A stretch of 64,000 bases of DNA from JBLXBZ01 sp048265185 (GTDB lineage: Bacteria; Pseudomonadota; Alphaproteobacteria; Rhizobiales; Stappiaceae): contig JBLXBZ010000003.1 of NCBI GenBank assembly GCA_048265185.1, positions 496,001 through 560,000 on the forward strand, given 5' to 3'. This document shows positions 9,202 to 17,941 of the stretch, one piece after another; position 1 is the stretch's first letter, and every line of letters begins with the position of its first letter. Both the position numbers and the translations under genes were made by a program. The notes under the pieces were generated by a model. It was not told where the DNA came from. It saw only the letters and a program-made list of their open reading frames with translations, and did no database searches.

Positions 9202-9972
9202 TCAGCCTTTCAGATAATCATGCAGAACGCGCCCATAGGGCAGGGTCATATCGGCGATGAGGTGTTGCCCCCCCACGACCTTGCGCACGGGAAGGTCCGC
9301 CAGAGGAGCGTTGACATTGGGGTTCAGCCGAAGGCGCGCGTCACCGCTCCATGCGCCCTTTAGCTCGATATTCGTCATCTCATAGGCCACAAGCTGGGCG
9401 ATCGCCAAGCTTCCGTCCACATGGGGGATGAGTTTCAAATTGACTTGAGTTTTGCCCATTTTTTGCAAAATCGTTGAAGCGTCGCGTTTCTCGCCGGTGT
9501 TAAGATCATGCAGGAGGTCGACGTATTTATAAGTCATGCTCGCATGGGCCACAGGATCGTCATTGTAAAGCAATTCGCCGATCATCGTGTCATGCTTGAC
9601 CGACAGGGTTGGGTTTCCGAGCTTCTTGGGAAACCCCCAAACCTCCCGTCCGCCAAAGATAGGCGGCGTATCGTCAAGATACATTTGCGCGGTGAAATTG
9701 ACAGGTTTGCCGTCGAATAAGGCGGGGATCACAATGCCCGCTTCGGTGTAATCGCCAAACCCGGAGGAATCCGGCATGCGAATGACTTCAAACACCACGC
9801 AGTTCGAACCATCGGGTTCAAGCGGTTCTGGCAGCGCGTGACGGATCGCGTCCGGGTCGCTCTCATACGTGGTGTTCATATACTCCCGGTTCAGGAACCG
9901 GTAAGGGCCGCGTGGATAAGACGGCGATGAAATTGGCATGGAGGGTTGTTCAAGAATTTCGGCGATCTTCAT
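9202..9972 (-). CDS. Acetoacetate decarboxylase family protein
   Basis: The 256 residues match the acetoacetate decarboxylase fold family. The segment GREVWGFPKKLGNP (about 113-126) carries the paired lysines used by true acetoacetate decarboxylases to form a Schiff base with the substrate, with the conserved upstream Glu in REVWG. The predicted reaction is acetoacetate to acetone and CO2, but relatives with other 3-oxo acid substrates or hydrolase/aldolase activity share these motifs. It is divergent from the PPC-domain gene (147 bases between), and both sit near an acyl-CoA synthetase and a TRAP transporter. Confidence 0.9.
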   Translation of the reverse strand: MKIAEILEQPSMPISSPSYPRGPYRFLNREYMNTTYESDPDAIRHALPEPLEPDGSNCVVFEVIRMPDSSGFGDYTEAGIVIPALFDGKPVNFTAQMYLDDTPPIFGGREVWGFPKKLGNPTLSVKHDTMIGELLYNDDPVAHASMTYKYVDLLHDLNTGEKRDASTILQKMGKTQVNLKLIPHVDGSLAIAQLVAYEMTNIELKGAWSGDARLRLNPNVNAPLADLPVRKVVGGQHLIADMTLPYGRVLHDYLKG

Positions 9973-10119
9973 CGGGAGTTCCTTCCATGAATTTACGCTG
10001 GAGCTGTTACGCGTTTCTCAACGAATAAAGGTGTGTATATTTGATCTCTCACCTATGTCAGCATGATCACAAGATTGAATATATTCGCATGATTTAAATT
10101 ATATTTAGGAGAATTTTTC

Positions 10120-10980
10120 GTGAAGCCTCGCATTTTGCGCCATCCCGGACCGAAATCATCTACGCCTGACCAATTTGCGCGCGCCGATTACAGCAAGGTT
10201 CAGATTGAGTTGCCTGCAAAGGCGTTCTTGAACGTTGCGGCTGAGCGTTTGTTTGGGGACGGTTTTGATGGCGGCCTTGCGTTTTTGCGAAATGTTTCCT
10301 TTGAGCCCTTTCGCTTCGTCATTCCCGACAATAGCGCCGACGGGGCGCATGCGGCCTGGTACAGTAAAACCTACGCTCCGCATGGAGAGGTTGTTCTGGA
10401 GGAAGGGATCGCGATAATCGGGCGCCGGGACGGAGCGCCGTTCTTGCACTGCCATGGACGTTGGCGCACCCGGAATGGCGAGGTGAATATGGGGCACATA
10501 TTGCCTCTGGAAAGCGTGATGGCGCGGGATGCTCGCGTTGAGGCTATTGGCCTCAAGGGGGCGGTTTTTGACGTCGCTCATGACGCGGAGACAAATTTTC
10601 CATTATTTCGGCCGCGTGAAACGCTTGCTGGTGAGACGCGGAATATGGCGAAGTCGGCCTTCGCTGTGAAAATCAGTCCCAATGAAGATATTTCCCAGAC
10701 TTTGGAAGCGTTTTGCGCCCGGAAAAATATTTTCCGCGCCCGCGTTCATGGTCTTGGCAGTCTGAATGAAGCGCGCTTCACGGACGGGCGCGCGGTGAGC
10801 TCCCATGCGACGGAGTTTTATATTCGCAGCGGAAAGGTCGAGCTTGACGGCGCCGGCGTTCATAAGGCCGCTCTGGATGTGGCGGGCGTTGCGATTGGCG
10901 GCGAATTATTCGAAGGGACGTTGACGCGCGGCGACAATCCGATCTGCATCACCGCCGAGCTGATTGTCGTCCCGCTGTAA
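10120..10980 (+). CDS. PPC/DUF296 domain protein, apparently with two domain copies
   Basis: A 286-residue soluble protein. Residues 85-150 contain the PPC (DUF296) pattern, with the metal-ligand-like HCHGRW and NMGHILPLES segments. A second, weaker copy seems to occupy about 180-286 (ISQTLEAFCARKNIFRARVHGLGSLNEARF, then VAIGGELFEGTLTRGDNPI), where the His residues are mostly missing. The start is a GTG with AGGAGA 7 bases ahead. Bacterial PPC proteins are poorly characterised. Being divergent from the decarboxylase gene suggests shared control. Function unknown. Confidence 0.7.
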   Translation: MKPRILRHPGPKSSTPDQFARADYSKVQIELPAKAFLNVAAERLFGDGFDGGLAFLRNVSFEPFRFVIPDNSADGAHAAWYSKTYAPHGEVVLEEGIAIIGRRDGAPFLHCHGRWRTRNGEVNMGHILPLESVMARDARVEAIGLKGAVFDVAHDAETNFPLFRPRETLAGETRNMAKSAFAVKISPNEDISQTLEAFCARKNIFRARVHGLGSLNEARFTDGRAVSSHATEFYIRSGKVELDGAGVHKAALDVAGVAIGGELFEGTLTRGDNPICITAELIVVPL

Positions 10981-10995
10981 ATCGATCGGCGGCGG

Positions 10996-12633
10996 CTACG
11001 CCGGGAGCTTTCCGTGTGAATCCAGCTCATTGCGCCGGATCAATTCCTCACGAATGATCTTCTTGGTGATTTTGCCATACCCTGACTTGGGCATTTCCGA
11101 CCAGAAGAAGAACTTTTTGGGCAGTTTGTAGCGCGGGATGCGGTTCTGTAGCCAGTCGTTGATTTGCGCCTCATTAAGGCTCTCTCCGGGAGAGAGAACG
11201 CAAACGGCGACGCCAACCTCGCCCCAGGTCTCATCCGGAACCCCCAGAACCGCGATTTCATTGATGGCGTCATGCATGAGGATTTTTTCTTCGATTTCAC
11301 GGGGGTAGATATTTGAGCCGCCGGAGATATACATGTCCGACTCCCGCCCGGTGATATAGAGATAGCCCGCCTCGTCCATATGGCCCAGATCGCCGGTGCG
11401 GAACCAGCCGTCGCGGAAGGATTTGGCGTTGGCTTCCGGATTATTGTAATAGCCGGCGAAGACTGCGGGGCCGCAAACGCAAATTTCTCCGGTTTCATTG
11501 GGCGCAAGCTCCTCGCCAGCGTCATTTTGAATGGAGACGCGCATTCCGGTGCGGGCGTAACCGCATGTACCGATCCGAGCGCCTTCTCCATCTTCCAGAG
11601 AATGTTCGGCGGCCGGCAGAACGGTGATGTTTCCGGTCACCTCGCCAAGGCCGAAATATTGCACCAGCACTGGCCCCAATTTGTCGAGCGCTTTTTTTTG
11701 ATCAGCCCGGTACATGGGCGCGCCGGCGTAGATCACATATCGTAGCGCGCTGTGATCATATCGGTCTGCGGCCGGGTGCTCCACCATCATTTTCAAAATG
11801 GTGGGCACGGTGAATATATTGGTCACCCGCCATTTTTCAACGAGGGCCCAGACTTGCTCGACGTCAAAGCGTTCATTCTCTGGCAGAATGCTTTTCGCGC
11901 CGCGCGCTACTTGGGTCAACTGATGCACGCCGGCGCCATGAGACAAGGGCGCGACCACCAGCGAGGCGTCGTGATGCGTTGTCCCGGGCATGAGATCGCA
12001 TAAATGGTTAGTGACGACGAAAGTCATTTGCCCATGGGTCAGCACGGCGGCTTTGGGCCGTCCCGTGGTGCCGGAGGTGAAGAAAAACCAGCAAGGGTCA
12101 TCCCTCTCCACGGCGCAATCCTTGACGTGCGCGCCGAAGTGACGCTCGACCAATGCGTCATAGTCGGGGCCAAAGTCGCTTTCGCCGATGGAAATAACAG
12201 TTTCCAGCGCTTGCGATTGCTCTTGGCAGGCGGCGGCGTGTTCTGGAAAGGCGCTGTTGCAAATCATCAAGCGTGCGCCGCTGGCCTTGGCCAGATAAGC
12301 GACTTCATCGGCCATGAGCCGGAAATTCGCCGGCACGCAGATCGCGCCGAGGCGAAAGCAGACGAAAAGCGCTTCAAACATCTGGTTGCAATTTTGCGAC
12401 TGGATAAGAACCCGGTCGCCTTTCTTGACGTTGAAGTCTTTTGCAAGCGCGGCGGCCATGGCGTTGACGCGGGCTTCAAACGTGCGCCAGCTCCAGCTTT
12501 TCTCCCCCCAGACGAAAGCGATTTCATCGGGCAGGCGCCGGGCGGATTGCGTGAGGAAATGGGCCAGATTCATTACCCGCGTGGAACAGGGACTGTTGTC
12601 TGGGGCCGTGTTTGCCGACTGTTCGACGTTCAT
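10996..12633 (-). CDS. Acyl-CoA synthetase (AMP-binding, class I adenylate-forming)
   Basis: Predicted to activate a carboxylic acid to its acyl-AMP and then acyl-CoA. The 545 residues carry the P-loop FFTSGTTGRPKAAVLTH, the middle motif YFGLGEVTGN, the GWFRTGDLGHMDEAGYLYI motif and the C-terminal catalytic Lys region PKSGYGKITKK. The start is an ATG with an ideal GGAGGAAAA ahead; a longer frame to 12801 lacks such a site. The substrate cannot be read from the sequence. Neighbours (decarboxylase-like gene, PPC protein, TRAP transporter) suggest a small carboxylate uptake and breakdown locus. Confidence 0.88.
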   Translation of the reverse strand: MNVEQSANTAPDNSPCSTRVMNLAHFLTQSARRLPDEIAFVWGEKSWSWRTFEARVNAMAAALAKDFNVKKGDRVLIQSQNCNQMFEALFVCFRLGAICVPANFRLMADEVAYLAKASGARLMICNSAFPEHAAACQEQSQALETVISIGESDFGPDYDALVERHFGAHVKDCAVERDDPCWFFFTSGTTGRPKAAVLTHGQMTFVVTNHLCDLMPGTTHHDASLVVAPLSHGAGVHQLTQVARGAKSILPENERFDVEQVWALVEKWRVTNIFTVPTILKMMVEHPAADRYDHSALRYVIYAGAPMYRADQKKALDKLGPVLVQYFGLGEVTGNITVLPAAEHSLEDGEGARIGTCGYARTGMRVSIQNDAGEELAPNETGEICVCGPAVFAGYYNNPEANAKSFRDGWFRTGDLGHMDEAGYLYITGRESDMYISGGSNIYPREIEEKILMHDAINEIAVLGVPDETWGEVGVAVCVLSPGESLNEAQINDWLQNRIPRYKLPKKFFFWSEMPKSGYGKITKKIIREELIRRNELDSHGKLPA

Positions 12634-13166
12634 TGATTTTCCTCCACTTATGTCGCGTTTAAACATTGCCGCGCGTTCGCCCGGTGTGTTTGAAATTTTT
12701 TGAATGAGAATTTGAGAAACGCCTGTCCGAAAATCCGCGTGGCGAGCGGCGTGTGATTCGGAAGGCGTCGCTCCGGTTTGTGCAAGTCTTGGAGAGCGCA
12801 TTCGGAAAACGCGCGCACGACTGGCAAGGCGCAGATTTTAATCGCAGACGGCTCCTCCTTCCGCGCGCTTCTTTTCGTCTTCGCCTTCAATTTCCTCAGG
12901 GAAATTATTACAGTCGCTTCGATTCATATTGCAATAGCTCCTTTGAACGTTAATCTTTAGCTGGGAAGAGACTTTCAGTGTTGATTGAATATTTTCATTT
13001 CAGCGCTGAAAGAAAAGGGCGTCCTTGGCGCCTAATTTGGTCAAAATGCGTGAACCGTTCATGGTTCAAGACGCAATTCATCTGATCGACTGGTTTGATC
13101 GTTTGCTAAGGGGCGGGGCTCCTTGTTCGCTGACCGGCGAGCAGGTTGGTTCCGAAGGGAGGAAAT
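12634..13166 (+). other. Intergenic region between divergent acyl-CoA synthetase and dctP genes
   Basis: About 530 bases without a convincing gene. Short open frames here have no ribosome binding sites and unlikely composition. It must hold the promoters of the leftward synthetase and the rightward TRAP operon. I see no clear palindrome or sigma-70 boxes that I would defend. Confidence 0.5.
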
Positions 13167-14168
13167 ATGATTTTCAAGAAATACGCTTTGACGGCGGCGG
13201 CCTTGACGGCTTCGCTTATGCTTTCTGGTACGGCGCAAGCAGATAATTATCGCTTGTCTCATAACACGGGCGACACCACCACTTGGCACAAAGGCGCGGA
13301 GAAATTCGGGGAGCTTTTGTCGAAAGCCACTAATGGCGAGGACAGCGTGCGCGTGTTCCCCAACGCGCAGCTCACCGGCGGCGACCAGATGAAGCAAGCC
13401 GAAATGGTGGGGCGCGGCGCGCTCGACTTCGTAGTGACCTCGGCGATCAACGTTACGCCTCTGGTGCCGGAAATGGCCGTGTTCTCGCTGCCTTACCTCT
13501 ATTCCAACTATGAAGACGTGGATAAGACGGTGGATGGCGCGCCCGGCGAGAAAATGGCCGAGATCTTGGCGGAGCACGATATTATCGTTCTCGCATGGGG
13601 CGAAAATGGTTTCCGTGAGGTCACCAACAATAAGCATCCGATTAAATCGCCGGAAGACCTCAAAGGTCTGAAGATGCGGGTCGCCGGCCCTATGTATATC
13701 GACGTGATGAACGCTCTTGGCGCTAATCCGCAGCAAATGCAGTGGAGCGAAACCTTCCCGGCGTTGCAGCAGGGCGTGGTCGATGGTCAAGAAAACCCCA
13801 TTGGCGCGGTGATCATTCCGCAGCGCGTCTACGAAGTGCAGAAGTATATCACTCCTTGGCATTATTCGTATGATCCGATTTTCCTCGGCGTGAGCAGCAA
13901 GCTGTGGAACTCCTTCGACGATGAAAAGAAAAAAGCCGTGCGTGAAGCGGCTCAGCAAGCCATGGCTTATCAGAAGGCTGAAACCCGCAAGGACACCGCT
14001 TCAGGCGTGGAGTTCTTGAAGGAAAAAGGTATGGAGGTCTATGAGCCGAGCGCTGAAGAGCTTCAGGCGTTCCGCGACGCCACCCAGTCGGCGTTTGACA
14101 CATGGGCGGCGAAAGTGGGGCCGGATCTGGTGAAGACATTCACCGACGCCATCGCCAATAAAAACTAA
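13167..14168 (+). CDS. dctP: TRAP transporter substrate-binding protein DctP (first system)
   Basis: Periplasmic receptor of a tripartite ATP-independent transporter, which takes up organic acids using the ion gradient. It is 333 residues with a clear signal peptide (MIFKKYALTAAALTASLMLS, cleaved after GTAQA). Family landmarks are KGAEKFGELLSKATNG near the start, LKGLKMRVAGPMYIDVMNAL with the carboxylate-binding Arg, and the GVVDGQENPIG motif. The start ATG has AGGGAGGA ahead; upstream frame codons are less likely. dctQ and dctM follow after a hairpin terminator. The substrate is unknown. Confidence 0.93.
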   Translation: MIFKKYALTAAALTASLMLSGTAQADNYRLSHNTGDTTTWHKGAEKFGELLSKATNGEDSVRVFPNAQLTGGDQMKQAEMVGRGALDFVVTSAINVTPLVPEMAVFSLPYLYSNYEDVDKTVDGAPGEKMAEILAEHDIIVLAWGENGFREVTNNKHPIKSPEDLKGLKMRVAGPMYIDVMNALGANPQQMQWSETFPALQQGVVDGQENPIGAVIIPQRVYEVQKYITPWHYSYDPIFLGVSSKLWNSFDDEKKKAVREAAQQAMAYQKAETRKDTASGVEFLKEKGMEVYEPSAEELQAFRDATQSAFDTWAAKVGPDLVKTFTDAIANKN

Positions 14169-14186
14169 TCGGCGCATATAATAAGG

Positions 14187-14218
14187 AAAGGCCATGGCCT
14201 TGCCGCCATGGCCTTTTT
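14187..14218 (+). terminator. Hairpin terminator between dctP and dctQ
   Basis: A perfect 12-base stem (AAAGGCCATGGC, 14187-14198, pairing with 14205-14216) with a 6-base loop, running into TTTTT. It lies 18 bases after the dctP stop and should end many transcripts there, which would make more binding protein than membrane subunits. It contains an ATG at 14208 that might be mistaken for the dctQ start. Confidence 0.85.
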
Positions 14219-14255
14219 AACCCGCTATGAAATCTGGCGGGCGGGAGACGTCTTT

Positions 14256-14741
14256 ATGGCCTTTATTTTGCGCGACGCTGAAAAAATCATTTGCGCGTTT
14301 ATCTTTCTCGCGATGACGCTGATAGGATTCGCCAATGTGGCGGTGCGCTATCTCACCAGCCAGTCTCTCGCCGCTACGGAAGAGCTGCTGGTGAACGGCT
14401 TTTTATTGTTAACGATTTTTGGCGCGGCGATCGCCGCGCGCAAAGGTGAGCATCTCGCCGTCACCTTGATTTTCGACATGCTGCCTTCCAAGGGGCGGCT
14501 TGCGCTTCTGTGGATCTCCTCAAGCTTGAGTTTACTGCTATTGCTTTTATCCGCGTGGTACAGTCTGGGTCTTTTGCAGAACCAGCTGTCGAGCGGCACG
14601 GTCTCTTACGCGCTGCAAATTCCCGCATGGTATTATAGCGTTGGCATGCCGTTTGGCTTTGTCTTGATTGCATTTCGATACGTCCAGCATATGTTTGAAG
14701 TCCAACGGGAGCTGTCAGGCCAGGAGGCGTCTGGTGTCTGA
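14256..14741 (+). CDS. dctQ: TRAP transporter small membrane subunit DctQ (first system)
   Basis: Small four-helix membrane subunit that pairs with DctM. It is 161 residues with hydrophobic helices near 8-30, 45-65, 80-105 and 120-145. The conserved start region (LRDAEKIICAFIFLAMTLIG) and the KGEHLAVTLIFDMLP loop fit the family. I chose the ATG at 14256, with GGGAGA ahead, because the ATG at 14208 is inside the terminator hairpin. It overlaps dctM by 8 bases. Confidence 0.88.
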   Translation: MAFILRDAEKIICAFIFLAMTLIGFANVAVRYLTSQSLAATEELLVNGFLLLTIFGAAIAARKGEHLAVTLIFDMLPSKGRLALLWISSSLSLLLLLLSAWYSLGLLQNQLSSGTVSYALQIPAWYYSVGMPFGFVLIAFRYVQHMFEVQRELSGQEASGV

Positions 14742-16074
14742 GTTCTTCTTCTTTCAGTGGGGCGTTGGCACGCAAATGGTCGTGCTGTTCTTCATCTTTT
14801 TGTTCCTGCGTGTTCCGGTCGCTTTCTCTCTAGGCCTTTCGGCGCTTTACGCCATGTGGCAATTGGGGTTTGGTCTGGACCTCGTGGGAGACCTTCTGGC
14901 GACAGGAATTTCCAAGTTCTCGCTGCTCGCGGTGCCGTTTTTCATTCTCGCCGGCGTTCTTATGGGGTCCGTTGGCATTGCTGAGCGGATGATCGGTTTT
15001 TTCCGCGTCTTGATTGGCTCCCTGCCCGGAGGCATGGGGGTGGTGGGGACGGTGGTGTGCCTGTTTTGGGGCGCGGTTAGCGGCTCAGGCCCCGCGTCTG
15101 TGGCAGCCATTGGCCCGCTGATCATTCGCGGCATGGTGGAGGACGGATATTCTCGCTCTTTCGCCGCAGGTCTTGTGTGCACGGGAGCGGCGCTCTCAAT
15201 CGTCATCCCACCGTCAATTGGCCTGGTGATCTATGGGGTGATCGCGGAGACGTCGATTTCCGAGCTGTTCATCGCGGCGATTATCCCGGGGCTTTGCCTC
15301 GGGGGGTTGATGCTCGCCACGCTGCCTTTCGCAGGTCGGCGCGGCGACCCGCTTGCCGGTTCCGGCGGTATGGAGGCCATCGCGCCGTCGCTCTACGCCG
15401 ACTTGCCCTATAGCCAGCGTCTGTATAAATCCTTCATCCATGCTTTTTGGGGTCTGATGACGCCGGTGGTTATTCTTGGAGGCATTTATTCCGGCGCTTT
15501 CACGCCGACGGAAGCGGCGATTGTCGCTACGGTTTACGCGTTGTTCGTCGGGTTCGTCATTTATCGCACGCTGGATCTGAAACGGCTTTATGTAGCCCTG
15601 ACGGAGGCTAGCGCCTCTTCGGCGGTGGTTATGATGGTGGTGGGGTTCGCCAGTCTTTTTGGCTGGGTGGTGACGGTGGATGATCTTGTGGGGCAATATT
15701 CATCGGTTTTGCTGGCCGCCAGTGAAAATCAATGGATTATATTGTTGATCATCATGGTCATTCTTTTGATCGCAGGAATGTTCATGGACGCGATCACCAT
15801 TATGTTCATCACCTTGCCAATATTTCTTCCCGTGGTGCGCAGCCTTGGCTGGGATCCGGTCTGGTTTGGGGTCACGCTCATGACAAGTCTTTCTATTGGC
15901 CTGTTTACGCCGCCGGTGGGGATCAATTTATTCGTGGCGGCTAATGTCACCAAAATGTCCCTCGAAAAAATAGCTCTTGGCTGTATTCCTTTTTTGGTCA
16001 GCAGTTTGATCGGCCTCGCGCTTATCGCCGCCGTGCCGGAGTTGTCGCATTTTCTGGTGCAGCTGCTGCGTTGA
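14734..16074 (+). CDS. dctM: TRAP transporter large membrane subunit DctM (first system)
   Basis: The permease subunit, with about 12 membrane helices over 446 residues. Typical DctM features are GVLMGSVGIAERMIGFFRVL, the GAVSGSGPASVAAIG motif, PPSIGLVIYGVI and GIYSGAFTPTEAA, and the ITIMFITLPIFLPV and FTPPVGINLFVA segments near the end. The start is a GTG at 14734 with AGGAGG ahead, overlapping the end of dctQ. It closes the dctPQM operon and is followed by a bidirectional-looking terminator. Confidence 0.93.
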   Translation: MSEFFFFQWGVGTQMVVLFFIFLFLRVPVAFSLGLSALYAMWQLGFGLDLVGDLLATGISKFSLLAVPFFILAGVLMGSVGIAERMIGFFRVLIGSLPGGMGVVGTVVCLFWGAVSGSGPASVAAIGPLIIRGMVEDGYSRSFAAGLVCTGAALSIVIPPSIGLVIYGVIAETSISELFIAAIIPGLCLGGLMLATLPFAGRRGDPLAGSGGMEAIAPSLYADLPYSQRLYKSFIHAFWGLMTPVVILGGIYSGAFTPTEAAIVATVYALFVGFVIYRTLDLKRLYVALTEASASSAVVMMVVGFASLFGWVVTVDDLVGQYSSVLLAASENQWIILLIIMVILLIAGMFMDAITIMFITLPIFLPVVRSLGWDPVWFGVTLMTSLSIGLFTPPVGINLFVAANVTKMSLEKIALGCIPFLVSSLIGLALIAAVPELSHFLVQLLR

Positions 16075-16093
16075 TTGCGCGTTTGATATAAGA

Positions 16094-16124
16094 AAGGCGG
16101 CTCCTGGTTGAGAGCCGCCTTAAA
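16094..16124. terminator. Terminator between convergent dctM and pyrE
   Basis: A 10-base stem (AAGGCGGCTC at 16094-16103 with its complement at 16112-16121) and an 8-base loop. A short A/T-run flanks each side, so it can serve dctM from the left; pyrE ends 31 bases to the right and may use it too. Confidence 0.75.
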
Positions 16125-16154
16125 AGTCACATGTATTTTGACGCGTTGTCGAGA

Positions 16155-16850
16155 TTAGATTGAAATTTGGCTGACGCCGCCATGGTTGCCTGACCATTCA
16201 AGCGGGTTGTTGAGGAATTTTTCGACTTCGTTGAGTGTGTCCTTGTCGAAATATTCATTGGTGCGGCAAACGGCGAGTACGTCCCACCATGTGGCCAGAT
16301 AGTGAAGTTTCAGGTCATGATCGGCCAGTTTTTGCTGGGTTTCGGCGAAAATATCGTAGTAGAAAATCACCAAAGTGTCCGTGACCTCGGCGCCGGCGTT
16401 GCGCAAGGCTTCACAGAATTTGATCTTGCTGCCGCCGTCGGTGGTCAGATCTTCCACCAGCAAAATGTTGTGACCGTCTTCCAGATGCCCTTCGATCTGA
16501 GCGTCGCGGCCGAAACCTTTCGGCTTTTTACGCACATATTGCATGGGCATGCCGAGCTTGTCCGCCAGCCAGGCGGCGAAGGGAATTCCCGCAGTTTCGC
16601 CGCCGGCGACTGCGTTGAACTTCTGGAAGCCTGCTTCGCGCAAAATCAGCGAGGTGGCGAAATCCATCAAGGTGGAGCGAATCCGGGGATAAGAGATCAG
16701 CTTGCGGCAATCGATATACACCGGGCTGGCGAGGCCGGAGGTGAACATGTAGGGCTCGTCAGTGCGAAAATGAACTGCCTTGATCTCCATCAGCATTTTG
16801 GCTGTGATTTCCGCCATAAGCGCGCGGTCGGGAAACGTATTGGTGAACAT
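16155..16850 (-). CDS. pyrE: Orotate phosphoribosyltransferase PyrE
   Basis: Joins orotate to PRPP to give OMP, the fifth step of UMP synthesis. It is 231 residues. The PRPP-binding motif is ILLVEDLTTDGGSK in the middle; upstream are FTSGLASPVYIDCRK and YVRKKPKGFG, which match the class that includes alphaproteobacterial PyrE. I chose the ATG at 16850 (GGAAAGG ahead); a TTG seven codons upstream is possible. It is last in the leftward TRAP-pyrK-pyrD-amidohydrolase-pyrC-pyrE run, 26 bases after pyrC. In this context it could also salvage imported orotate. Confidence 0.94.
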   Translation of the reverse strand: MFTNTFPDRALMAEITAKMLMEIKAVHFRTDEPYMFTSGLASPVYIDCRKLISYPRIRSTLMDFATSLILREAGFQKFNAVAGGETAGIPFAAWLADKLGMPMQYVRKKPKGFGRDAQIEGHLEDGHNILLVEDLTTDGGSKIKFCEALRNAGAEVTDTLVIFYYDIFAETQQKLADHDLKLHYLATWWDVLAVCRTNEYFDKDTLNEVEKFLNNPLEWSGNHGGVSQISI

Positions 16851-16876
16851 GGGGAGGCCCTTTCCTGGCAATCGCC

Positions 16877-17941
16877 TTAAATTGCAAGGGAATTAACACC
16901 ATTTTCCGTCGACCAAAAGAGCGGAAATCCCGGTTCGAACAGATTTACCGGGCCAGCGCCGGTGGCGACGGCGTTGGGGAAGCTCACTGGAGTGTCGTTT
17001 TTGACCAAAGTGATCCTCGTCTCATTGGCCGCTTCGCCATAAAAAGCGGGACCGTTCAAGGATGTGAAGGCTTCCAGCTTGTCCAGCGCGCCCTCTTCTT
17101 CAAACACATGAGCCAAAAGGCTCATTGTGTTGGGAGCGGTGAAAATTCCCGCGCAACCGCAAGCAGATTCCTTGGCTTCAACCGGATGAGGAGCCGAATC
17201 CGTCCCCAAAAAGAACCGCGAATCGCCCGATGTGGCCGCCGCACGCAGGGCGAGCCGGTGAGTTTCGCGCTTGGCCACCGGCAGACAGTAGAAATGCGGT
17301 TTGATGCCGCCGGCCAGAATATGGTTGCGGTTGATGATGAGGTGATGGGTCGTTAGCGTGGCCGCCAGATTGCGCGCGCTGGAGCGCACGTAATCGACGC
17401 CGTTGGAAGTGGTCACATGCTCCATCACGATCTTCAACTCGGGCATTCGGGCGCGCAGAGGCTCCATGACCCGGTCGATGAATACGGCCTCACGGTCGAA
17501 AATATCAATCTCAGGATCGGTCACTTCGCCGTGGATGAGCAGGGGCAAGCCGATTTCCGCCATACGCTCTAGAATCGGATAGACTTTCTCCAGATCCCGC
17601 ACTCCCGAATCGGAGTTGGTTGTCGCGCCCGCAGGATAAAGCTTCACCGCTTTGATCAAGCCGCTTTCAGCCCCCGCCGCCACGTCGTCGGCGCTTGTTC
17701 CCTCAGTGAGATAAAGGGTCATCAACGGCGTGAAATCATGCTCCTTCGGCAAAGCTTCCAGGATGCGGGCGCGATAGGCGCGCGCATCGGCGGTGGTGAC
17801 CACGGGGGGGACCAGATTTGGCATGATGATGGCGCGGGCGAAGCCCTGCGAAGAGGAGGGGAGAATGCCTTTGAGCATCTCGCCGTCGCGCAAATGCAGG
17901 TGCCAGTCGTCAGGTTTGCGAATCGTCAGGCGGGTGGTCAT
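16877..17941 (-). CDS. pyrC: Dihydroorotase PyrC (E. coli type)
   Basis: Zinc enzyme interconverting N-carbamoyl-aspartate and dihydroorotate. It is 354 residues. The metal-binding WHLHLRDG lies at 13-20; the lysine expected to be carbamylated is K100 in IKAVKLYPAGATTNS; further His ligands are in LLIHGEVTD and VMEHVTTSNG, and the catalytic Asp is in FLGTDSAPH. It belongs to the short homodimeric class rather than the ATCase-associated one. The start overlaps the stop of the amidohydrolase gene by 4 bases, which implies coupled translation. The reaction is reversible, so it suits either direction. Confidence 0.96.
   Translation of the reverse strand: MTTRLTIRKPDDWHLHLRDGEMLKGILPSSSQGFARAIIMPNLVPPVVTTADARAYRARILEALPKEHDFTPLMTLYLTEGTSADDVAAGAESGLIKAVKLYPAGATTNSDSGVRDLEKVYPILERMAEIGLPLLIHGEVTDPEIDIFDREAVFIDRVMEPLRARMPELKIVMEHVTTSNGVDYVRSSARNLAATLTTHHLIINRNHILAGGIKPHFYCLPVAKRETHRLALRAAATSGDSRFFLGTDSAPHPVEAKESACGCAGIFTAPNTMSLLAHVFEEEGALDKLEAFTSLNGPAFYGEAANETRITLVKNDTPVSFPNAVATGAGPVNLFEPGFPLFWSTENGVNSLAI

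Noticed and set aside
14208..14255. dctQ start at the upstream ATG
   Set aside because: This ATG lies in the right arm of the terminator hairpin; the ATG at 14256 has a good ribosome binding site and fits the family start.
17804..17810. G7 run in pyrC as a phase-variation tract
   Set aside because: Seven bases is short, the gene is probably essential, and the codons (Pro-Pro at the VPPVV segment) are conserved.
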